Assembly: GCA_949317995.1 (NCBI GenBank)
Contig: OX439035.1
Span: 83,763,959-83,827,958 of the forward strand
DNA: 64,000 nucleotides
Direction of reading: 5' to 3'
Source: Acholoe squamosa
Lineage: Eukaryota > Annelida > Polychaeta > Phyllodocida > Polynoidae
The position numbers and the translations under genes are program-made. The notes beneath the pieces were generated by a model, which had not been told where the DNA came from, did no database searches, and worked only from the letters and a program-made list of their open reading frames with translations. Shown here piece after piece: positions 49,701 through 61,700 of the stretch. Positions within the stretch are counted from its first letter, which is position 1, and each line of letters starts with the position of its first letter.

Positions 49701-52700
49701 CACATGTTTAGTTTTTTTTCTTGCATGAACATACAGACAATTATATGAACTAATCGTCTATAACAATTTTATTAATGCATAACTTCTATTTCCTATAGAA
49801 AATATAAATTGAAAAATGGACTTTTGTTTATTTTTAAACTCCACCGCCAACCCGGCAGTATAGACTCAGGGGGACCCTGTGCTAATTATAACAGATTCTA
49901 CCAGTGCATAACACGATAATGCAGGAATCTATTATTTGAATTCCAAGTTAACAGTTATTGTGAAATCAAACTAGTTTTACCGATAGAAGTCCATCGCGAC
50001 TGCGAAAGCTGAATCGGCCAACATGTCCTTCATCAAACTCATGGATGGCCAGGTACAAACAGTTGGGTATATACCTGAAGTGAACAGGAACAAAAAAAAA
50101 GCTCAAGCTATATTGTTCATAACATTCTGGTGAATATATTGTCGCCTTAGTGCAAGAAGGTTTTACCTGCATGTGGGTCAACAGGGTAAAAGGTACCTCT
50201 CTGATGTGCCTCCTTAAGGTACCTGTTAATAATTTGTTGACCCAGATGCAAGTACAGCCTTCTTGCACTAAGGCAATGATATGTCATATTGTACACAAAG
50301 AAAACAATTTTTGTCTGTAACTGGTACAGTTCAAGCTTCTCATTTCCATTTATCCCAAAGAAAATGCACACATGCTCTAATGAGGTCACCATTGCTTACC
50401 TGTCAACCCCACTATCATCCTCTTGTATGGAAGAGATAAACACGGGGGGCGGCCTGCCTGCGTCGTGTTTGAATGGCGCAAACTCAAACTGAACTATACG
50501 CAGGAACAAGTGACATTCGTCATAACCCATCTCCTTGGCCTGGGTCCTGTATACCTGTTTTAAATCAGAGTTGAGATCAAAACTTTTCTTCAGTATTGCA
50601 TGATATTTATTTATCTGCATCACCAAAAGATTTTCTGAGACCTCAAAGAAAACCACATTCGTTGCGGTATTAAGATCATTGCAAATGTAGAAAGTATCTA
50701 AAGCTGTCTTATTCTTCAGCAAACATTGAAAAGAAAAACTGCAGTACTTACCTTAGACAGGATTTCACTCTCCCATGCTGACTCGATGAGACGATGGCGT
50801 GTTGTCAGCGTCTGGCAACAATAGAGATAAAGAAAATAGAGCAATTTATTACTATAGCGTAGGTTTAGTAACATCTTGTATACTAATAGGGCATGCTTTT
50901 GTGCTTTAATGTTATAGAATGTGTAATTACTGACATATTTTGAGAGGGTGATTGAATTCCTCTTCCAGGTGGTATTTGTGAGCTACTGTAGTACTCAGTG
51001 TATATGGAGACCTAAGTATAAGGCACACCCCAACCTGATTTCCTATAAGGCGCACCTGGCCCAGAACGCATATTTTGCAAAACCCTATGAATAAGGCTCA
51101 ACCTCAACCCAGGTGACAGTTGCGTGGGTGAGGTTCCTATCTAAAAGGCCAGAAAATTCATAAAAACCCACCACATACCAGCCTAGCCACTAGGTCACAG
51201 TTGCTCAGCATAGCAGTTTTGGATAGGTCTTTGATGAATACTACACTGTGCTATTTGCGGGCTGAATTGATACCATCAACAAGTCTGTCACATTCAGCCT
51301 AATTGTGGGTTCATTGTTCAGTAAGACTGAGGGCATGTCTACAAGTGTAAATGCCATCAACAAATCATTCTAGGATGCCTGTCACAGCTGACCGCACATC
51401 TGATTGGCTGGCATGTTTGGAGGTGCCAGTCTGTCTGCTACAAAGACCAATAATGTCCTTGTGAAACCTTCTTTTCAACAACCCTTAAACTACTTTTTCT
51501 GCACTCTTTATGAAAAATAAAAGCAGCATAGAAACTGGTTATCTCTCTAGTATTCAGCATTGCAGTGATTAGGCAATATATCAATGAGAAAAGGTCGATG
51601 GAGACAGATATAGAATGTTACATATTCAGGATTTAACACTGAGGTGAATGGCAGCGACCCCAACTACCAAAGGGCATACTTTTGTTTCTAACATATAGAG
51701 TTATAGTAACAAAAGCATGCCCTAATAAACTTTGATTAAATTGATAAATCAAAGAACAATTACAGAAAAGGAGTCGATATTTTGAAAAAGAGACAATCGA
51801 ATAGAACAAAAGAACAGCAACACAAATTAGATATTTTGCCGTTACAGAATAAAAGAAAGAATTTGGGAAGGATTCGGGAAGAAAATAATGCAATACAGTG
51901 TGCCTGAGTGGATAAGAAGCCTTTTTCTGGAGTATGACTTTTGGAAGATTAATATGACATTGTATTGTACTTGTATATTAATTTGCTTTCTAAAACATCC
52001 AAATTACCTCCATGAGGCGTCCAACCGTTGAAACCACTGCTATTTGTTTTTCTTTGGGCCCCACTCGCTGTTGTGCTTGCTCCATCTGTGCCACCAGAGT
52101 ATGTGCGATCTCATTGATGAACAGTGGATCCTCTACAAACACTTCAGCAAACAACTGCCAATGACAAAGTAATGGCTTTTCATTAGCTCTAATTGTTAGT
52201 GTAAAATGACAAAGCATAGCAAATTGACTTGTTGAAATAGGAATTGTAAAGTGACTTCTTTTAGGAAAGTCCAGTCCAACACATGCTTTTAAAATGTTTT
52301 CAGATCTCAGCTTTGGCACAAAACCCATTAGAACACTAGGCCTACTAAACTGTTTAAAACCAAACTCAAGCTGCGTTTTAGAGCATTTCTCTTAGGCACA
52401 CCTTATACCTGAGGTAATACTGTATCAATATAGAATTGTATAAAAATGTCATGATACATCCCTGTGAAGCGATACATTTATAGAACTACTCATACTTACA
52501 TCTTTCTGCACCTGTGAACCAAAAGAGCTGCCGAGAACTGGTAAAGTCTCCCACTCGGTTTGGCAGCGTTCAAGCAGCTTTCGCTCCAGAACAAGAGTAT
52601 CCATGATGCAAGAGGGCTTGTGTATGTGGCAGAGTTCCTACAGGAAAAGAAGAGAATAGATGATGCAGGAAACTCAAGGACTGTGTCAAATACACTACAC

Positions 52701-55700
52701 TAATTCTGATATGCTGTCACAGTAAATAAGTGGTTTAGTTCTTACGTTTACTACGTAGGCAGCCCAGATTTACTTCCCAAACCCACAGAGAACATTTTTA
52801 TTCACACACTTTTGTGATGCCTTTACAAGCTATTTAAAGTTTAAGAAAAAAAAAACATTTTGATATTGACACAATTCAATGTAATTCAATGTCGAGTATC
52901 ACAACTTACTGTCAGAGCATGGTTTAGTGCGTCTGGAAGCCGGCTCGCAGTCGCCAATGATGGGTGAAACTCTAACATGTATACGTTACGCAGTGCCGAC
53001 CTGTAATAACAAACATACCAAAAGAACTGAAATTTGCTTGAATAAAATTGATATTTTTTTACCCTTTTCTTTGAGATTCTGTTTGAAGATATTATCTTCC
53101 CCTGGAAACTTACAAGTAAAACTTATTCTACTCAGTCCTAGGGTGCAATTTATACAAGAGAGTTTTTCTGTACAGTGTTTGAAGTTTAGCTTCCCTCCTA
53201 ATTCCCTACTTATTTACATCCTAATCCAAAGAATAAGTGTTAAAAGAAGGTTAATTTCTTTGTAGTTATTATTTTCCTAAAAAATATTTTATTTGAAATG
53301 ATCCTCCAAGCCTAGGAACCCGTTTATCCAGTTTAAAGAAAGATCAATATGTGTCTAATGAAGAAGTCTTCCCATTAAAGCTCTCTATGTTAACGAATAA
53401 CAGGAAAACACACAAAACAAACCACACCATACAGTGAGGACAGATTTGTAGGCAAAGCATCGTGTTAGCATGAGATCTTTATGCAAGGGAAAATGCTGGC
53501 ACCGCGATATTTCAGTGATTTACTTTTCAGAACTTACATGTCTAGGATTGATCTATGAAGGCCTATAAGTGACCATGTAAGAAGCAACTGTAGCAGGCCT
53601 ATGAAATATACTACCGGTGATTTCCCTTACATTGGTATATTTCCTCAGAAGTTAAAGGGCGGCAGTTACAGGCAAATATGTTAACTTGTGGAGTTACGCC
53701 AGTTCAATGTATAGCATCTAGACTTAGTCTAATTACAAGCTAAGTCGCATGACTTATGAGAGCATGAGTAGAGTGAGACTATGCAGATCGAGCCATGCCT
53801 ATTAAGATGTATTTTCAAGTTAATAAATGAGACAAGAATCAGTACACAATGATCAACAACTGTGATTAAGCAAAAACACGAGCAGTCTAAATTAACATTT
53901 CAGAGCAACTATTTCTCAAAAGCCCGTCAGTGTGAAAGCCCCTGGCTGTGAAACTACACAGTGTATTGGGAATCCATTGATTCCTGGTCTAATAAACCTA
54001 CTGAAACAACATTGATGTAGCAGAATATTTCACTATTCTTTTATTGATGTGAGAGAACCAAGGGACAAGTTGTGGGAACAAACATGAGCATTGTTTTACA
54101 TTTGAAGAGAATAAGGGTGGAGGACAAAGTCAATCTGCGTTAGGCAGACATCAGCCACAAACATTTACCGAGTCACTTCGTCACTGCTGAAATCAGAAAC
54201 AAGTAACATTGGTGGACTATTGAAGGATACTGCAATTTATCTCTATAGAATAGTATTACCGTAAGTGTGTCAAGCAATACAGTGGCATCGTAAAGCCAGG
54301 AAGATTATACTGGTCTTACATACCGACACTTTGTCAAAAATCATATCAATAAACTTGTTATGCGCAAAAGGTGGACGCATGAGGAAAAAATATCCTGGGA
54401 CATTGACATTGCAGCTCGATGGGAAAGACAAGAATAGATAGTTATTTGTTCCCTGTTTTATGCGATACGTTTATTACCTAAATTCTGTCAAACAAATTAA
54501 GAACCAACCAATTTTCAGGACCATGATGAATGAATCTAATCATCAGTAATGACCCTGATAATAATGTGAAAATATGTTGTCTGTTGCACAGCATCTTCAC
54601 ATAAAACACCTTAATCGATATTGTGTCAAAACGGGAAGCTATGTGCGTAAAATCTCTCGGGTGGATCCACACGGAACACATTATCATCAGGTGGCAGAGC
54701 GGGGAAAAGATATGAGTTCCATATACTCCTTAAACATATTCTTAAATAAGTTTATGTTAGTTGTTACCTGCTCATGTTGACAGAGATTGGCTGTTTGGGA
54801 ACAATTTTGTGTGGAAGGCCAAAGTCGCTGTCGCCTTCCCGGCACACCTTCTGGATGTACTCTCGCTGCTCCTCAATCTGTGGGATGAGAAAAATACATA
54901 TGAACACCAAAATTGAAATAGCTCTTCCACATGATATATAAAAGTGGAAAATTTCTTTTTTTTTTAATCCTGAAAAAAAAATTGATTTGTTGGAAACTGA
55001 GCAGAAGGTATTAATACCTGAGCATCAAGGATGGTCTTGACAAGTTGTGATTTGTGACGCAAAATGACACACTCGAGGCGATAGCTGCGTACAAAGTAGT
55101 CTGCATCAAAGTCAAAACGTGGACGCTGATGGATGATATCAGTCATGGCCTGTGCAAGGCGCCGTTTTTCATCCCGATCAAAGACATGATGGTAGGCCTC
55201 CATGTAACAATCCAGCAACTGTGTAGATGAGATATGTTAACCTGAATTAATATGCATATCTTCTTGATTAAATTATTACAGTCATTGATTGAGGTCTTCA
55301 AGATCTCTTTTATTACTTTTTAAAGAGATACACTTTAATAGCCAAATAAAGAAATTCTGGTGGAATTATCAGACGCGACTTTATTTTTCTCTTTGAAAGA
55401 CCAATAACTCAATGGATTTGTATATGAGGGAATTGTCTATTAATTATTGGCAAAGTGCAGTTACACTCACCTCCTTCTTGCATTCCATAAATGCTGTTTC
55501 ATTGCTCCACAAGTCAAGTAGTACTGCAAACCTGTCCACATCCTGGTGGCTGTAGCTGGGAATGTCAAAATCTCCAACCGACTGCTGATGTTTGGAATCA
55601 ATTATAGAGAACACTTTAAATTTACAGCGGAAAAACTAGCGATGAAGTAAAACTAACAATTCCTAACAATGATGTTTTTTTTAATCTTCACTTACCATGT

Positions 55701-58700
55701 TTTTCCTGCGAGCAGACATGTTTCTTGCCATAGCTGAGGCAGTGCGAAGATCCCGATCTTTGGCCAGGTAGAAGCTACCGACAAGTATTAGGTCCTTTTC
55801 CAGATTCCTAAAACAGATAAAAATACATGTACATTGGATGAAAAAGGTATGTCTTTATGGGCACCATATTATTTCTGTGGTTTTTGGCAATGCCCCCTGC
55901 AACAACACTCTTTTTTGTACATTTTAACTGCTGTATTAGTGTAATACAACGCATATAAGCACCCCCCCCCCCACATATAAAGCGCACCACGAGTTCAGAT
56001 TCTGTAATGCGCAACAAGGTGATATAAGGTAGGGCAAACCTGTGTCTAAGGCAAACACTAAATTTGTTGCCTCAGTGCAGCACGAGTGTATCTGCAATCA
56101 GCATTTTTCAATTTTGTAGGAGAGGCAAAAGAAGTGTTCTTATCAATTTAGTACATAGTGGACACAATTTTATTGCACTGGGCCCTGTGGGCACACATAA
56201 AATAGACAGAGTTTCAATACTTTCATAGTAGGTAGACAAGGGTCAATAGATGTTAAAACTGAAGAAAACTCAACTTTGCCAAAATGTCAGTTACAACCTT
56301 ATTGCACTGGGCCCTGTGGGCACACATAAAATAGACAGAGTTTCAATACTTTCATAGTTGGTAGACGAGGGTCAATAGATGTTAAAACTGAAGAAAACTC
56401 AACTTTGCCAAAATGTCAGTTACAACCTTGTTGCACTGAGGCGACGAATTGAGTTTGATAGAAACCTATCAGGTGTAGCTGACACCTGATTCTGCCAACT
56501 TTAGTAATACCTTGAGTGTATATTGTATATCATGCCTCCAAAGCACGCCCTGACTTTAGTGAGGTTCCATAAAGCAGAGTTTCACATATAAACTAAATAT
56601 ATAATAGGTAGTCCACTTCTACAGCATCTATTGCGCCAAGATGAAAAGACAATCATACCTGAGATCTTCTAAAGCAGAGTCATACATGACGTAGTAACCT
56701 CGCTGGTCCTGCACGTGAACGCGACCCTCGTCCAGGACATAAAAGTCGTCATGGTTCTCGATGTCAGTGAACTCCATGAACTCGGATTCAGCAATCCTGT
56801 GTCACATAAAAGAATCAAAGAATATGTGAAAGCAAAAGCTTTTACTGTCTTTCAGACCTAGGCAATCAAACACAGATTTTAGCTTCTTTTATTCTCCCTC
56901 TTCCTTAAGTCACAGTAGAAGAAATCATCAGTGTATACCCCCTTATTACAAAAACATTAATCAAGTTTGATATATAAATTTTTGTTCATTGAGAAACTGA
57001 TAACATAGAATATGTACTTACTTGTAGTCCTTGGGTGTGTTATGGATATACTGGTGGGAGCCAAGTGCACCACCTGTTCCCATGCTTCCATCTCCTACAG
57101 TTTTTCGGTGGTTTTGTGAACTGTTTAAGAACAATAACCAACAATACTTTCACACAATTTCCCAGCTTAGGTATATGCATATCACCAAATAGCCTTACTC
57201 CTATTAAAATATCTCCAAGTGCGCAAGAGACACAAAAAAAAGTTAAATTGACCTATCCTACATGGTATCTGGTGTGTACGCAGATTCATTTCACTGAACA
57301 GGAACCCTTCATACTGCAACTGTAGACTAGACATATACCAGTAGAAAGTAATGCCTTCTTTACCTTGATGGACTAACTTTTCCCGATTCATGTGATAGAC
57401 CTCCATCGTTTATTGTCAGGGTTCGCTCTACGGAACGGAAATAGTTTTGGATACTCAAAGTCTGTATAAAAAAAAGAAGGTACATATCAATTCTCTCCTT
57501 TTTCATTCAACACAAACATCTAGAAGTGCTAGGAATGCCAGTTGAATTTGGATAAATGCGCACTTTTTAATTGATTATACAGATTCTCTATAGTTATCAA
57601 TATTGCTTCTTCACATATTTTATGTTGATCCCATATAACTGAAATATGTGGATAATATTGCTTTAGCAAAGAGAAATGCGATACATACTGTTCTCTGAAG
57701 ATCCCGAATTCGCAAGTGCCTGAGCTGCAGGAACGACAGGTACGCACCTTGCAATGATGCAGGGTCATCATTATCAGTGCCGCCTTCATCCAGACCTACA
57801 AAGACAACACAAAGATGATTAATGTAATACCCATACACTTTCCTATAGTCTGTGCTTTGTACGAAAGTTATTGATATACAAGAAATTATTGTATTCCCAT
57901 CTTCCAACACAACTGCACCTATCCATTTCAGTCCATGCATCATCAATGAGCCTCAGGTTGTACGTGAATCTGAGCTTACTGCGCCTTAAAGAACCTTCAA
58001 AAAGAGGGGATGCACCTTATTGGTGGGGTAAAGCTACATTAAACTAGTATTAAAGTGGGGATGATTGGCAAGGCGTGATTAAAAAGACTAGTAATTTCTT
58101 AGACTTGGCCTGCCTATATGTTCACATACAGCCAGGTCGCCAGCTAATGCAGCATACACCTAAAGCCATTTTCTTCTTTCACTGCAAGTATTTTGAATAG
58201 CCAGACTTACCTAGGAGTTGAACTGTGTTAACGTAATCGTAACTGTCCTTACGTTTTCTCGCACTCTGTGCTCGTGATTTAGTAAGGTTTACATTTTCTA
58301 CATCTTTCTCATCAAAGTCAAAATCTCCCATGATCATGTCATCATCTTCATTGGATCTGAAATGGATAAAGAAACATCTTTAATAATATGCATCAGTGAA
58401 CGTACATACTCGAAATACCGTAATCTCCCGCGTGGAAGGCGCGTCTTCTACGCCAAACAAAATGCTGCTGGGTCTTATACGCGGGAGGGTAATTGCCTTG
58501 AGTTGGGGGTGCGCCTTATACGCGGGTTTTTCCAACATCTCCGATGACAGCTTGAACTCATAGCGCCAGCAGCACGGCAGACCAGTACGTGTCAACGCGC
58601 TCGGCGGGTTCAAGGAGATGACAGCATCAACTCATAGAGCCTGCAGCCCGGTCGGTGTACAGGCGCTCGGCGGGCATTACGCCGACCGTGTGCCGATGAC

Positions 58701-61700
58701 AGCTTGAACTCATAGCGCCAGCAGACCGGCAGACCGGGAGGTGTCGACGGGTGCTCGGCGGCTTCAAGCCGACCGTGCGCCGATGACAGCATCGACTCAT
58801 AGAGCCCTCACTGCGGCAGCCCGGTCGGTGTACGCCCACCATGCGCCGATGACAGCTTGAACTCATAGCGCCAGCACCGCGGCAGACCGGGAGGTGTCGA
58901 CGGGCGCTCGGCGGCTTCAAGCCGACCGTGTGCCGATGACAGCTTGAACTCATAGAGCCCTCACCGCGGCAGACCGGGAGGTGTACAATAGTGGGGGGGG
59001 TGGGGAGGGGGGCGCCTTCTATGCGAAACAGCCCCCCTGTGAGTTGGGGGGGCGCCTTATACGCAGGTTTTTCCAGAAATCGATCCAGAAGAGGTATGTG
59101 CGCCTTCTACGTGAAAAGGCATTCTCTGAGTTGGGGGGGTGCCTTCTACGCGAGCTGCGCCTTCTACGCGGGAGATTACGGTAGCTCATTCAAAAATAAT
59201 CCCAGAATTAAATTAAACTATTGAACATTTTTAATGTACTAATAAATGTATTAGACATCCCAGAGATAGGGGTAGTCTAATGCGCTGAGGCGTCCTGAGG
59301 CTTAGGAAATTCCCTGGAGAAAATACACTGCAACTATGGTCAATACCCAAAGGGCCCATGACATCATCAAGTAAAACTCCAGGCAAAAATTATAACTCAC
59401 TTGGCGTGAAGTTCTGGGTTGGTATAGATCTTCTTCCAGATCTGAGTTGTGTGGTAACTTGTACGGTTGGATGTGACGCGGACAGGGTTCACAGTGGGTG
59501 GGTCACGTACCATGACCGCATGGTCCCTCAGAGCATCCTGTACCCGCTGTTTAAAAAAAAGTTAGTATAAAGCTAAATCATAGACATGTACTTTGTAAGC
59601 TCAACTGAAATGAAACAACCTTCATGTAAGACTATAGAAGACAGTTATGGGGAAGCTTACCTCAGCATCAACGACATGTAGAAATTTGGCCTGTACCCTA
59701 AGAAGTTCATCTATGTCGTCTCGGGAACGCAACTCGACCATTTTACGCTCCTGTGATGGATCATAGTGTGGTCGTAGACGTATAAAGGGTAACCAGTTGG
59801 ACTCCTGCTTCAATGCATGCATCGAGTGGTCTGCGCCCCAGTTCTCCTGGCCGACCTGACAGAGGTAGAGTTATGTTTAGATACAAGACACACAGTGATA
59901 TTAGATTTACCAGCGGTTCACAAGTTTAGCACTATTCATAGGGGAACATTTAAACTGATGTTTTAGGCTGTGTATTGGAATGTCTTAAGATATGAAATTA
60001 TTTACAGCAATGTGTATCTCAACATGTCTATGAAGACAAACAGACCAGTAACTTTAGGACCTTCTAATAGACATTTTCACACACAGAATAAAGCTTGGTA
60101 CTAGACAGGCCATATCCTTCATCCAAGGTTTGAAGCAAGAATCCTAGAGTACGAACACGAACAAGAACATTCAATACATAAACAAGCATTCTATTCTACG
60201 CGATAGCAAAGGCAGTGCATGTGACAAGCAATTTATCAACCGTTTGTGCCAGATGATTTTTTTCTCTTCATTTCATTACAATCATCCCTGTGACTTGCGG
60301 TATCATCCTCATTTCAGATATGGCTACTTCTGATTTATGAAGAGTGATCATAGTTGTGCTTGAATTTGTAATTCCAAAATGGAGTACTATACTACTGTGT
60401 TATATTTAGAATTTAGAATATGTGGAACTACAGGTAGTGACAATATTTACTGTGTCTTAAATTTATAAAAGAAAAAAAAAGTATTTCAGATATTGTGACT
60501 GTGTGTGCACTTTGGATTAGTTTATATGTTTTCCAGATCACTTCTGATATTGGATGACCATGAGAAGAGTGGTACCAGAGGTCAGAACGTGCATCTAAGC
60601 TACTCCTATAAAAACTGAACAGTACGAAGATGGCAAAGACTACTCTGCACAATCTAACTTACCTTCTACAATCATTGCGAGCAAAGCAGAGACAAAATGC
60701 AGGTTATTTCTATCATTCAATCCCATTTTGTATGCCTTTTATGAGTGAAATTATTGATAATCTGAAGTTTCTGAGTCTTATATTTCTTTAACATATATAT
60801 TGAATATCATGTTCTCTAAGCAGAACGCTAAGCTCTAAGTAAATACATCTCCATTTCGCACTGACCTAGGTCTTAATCTATTGTCTTTCTATTGAAATGG
60901 CCAACCCTTGATTCTTTTTCAAGCTATTTTTCTTGGCGTGCTAAATGTAAGCTTCAGTTGGAGAAAGGAGACGTTTGTATCAATATATGATTTTTGATCA
61001 ATATAGTTAAAATCATTCTTGTGATTTATCATGAAAGTAAAAAAATAGGGACATTTCTTACCTCAATTCTATCATATGTTTTGAATGTTTTCAGATGCTC
61101 CTGTCGTGTGTACATTTGTCTGAACTTGCGATTGACGGCCGCATATAGCTCCATCTCATCTGCTGATGTGTGAAGTGTTTCCACATTCTGAGTAGACAAG
61201 AGTCGTTTTCAAAATAAGGGACAGAAATTTTGCGATTTCACTTTTTTTTCAGACTCAATTATCAAATCATAAATCGTGTACAAACTGATAAAGTTGGCTT
61301 TACAAGTTAGCTATACACACCATGTTGATGCCGTACAGGTGAGCAAAGAAGTTGAGTAGTGGTCTCAAGTTTTCCATGTCATTTCGGTGAAGAGGCAGTG
61401 AAAGGTTTTCCTCATCTGATGCAATACCACCACCTGAAGAAATTCAAGTAAAAACAGTCTTATTGAACTCGAAGTTATAAGATTTACAAACATACCGAGA
61501 GACAATGCTCACTGACGGAATAATCATCAAATTCAGTATACTAATGAAAAATGGCTAACCACATATAAATTCCACTTCATCAAACAGGTGAATAATTCCT
61601 ATGACTTTGTGCGATAGATGCATGAGATTATGTGCTACAATTTAAGCTTTACCTGCAGCAGCTGCGGCATAGCTGAGTTGGTTGGCTGATGCTGGGTTGG

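Noticed and set aside
54169-54186. 15-18 nt candidate exon (AGTGACGAAGTGACTCG)
   Set aside because: Brings a stop in the needed frame. Using the donor at 54320 and the 25-nt exon gives a continuous frame instead.
58549-58980. Minus-strand frames with repeated CHRRTVG-like segments
   Set aside because: Translations of the minisatellite inside the MITE at 58418-59181.
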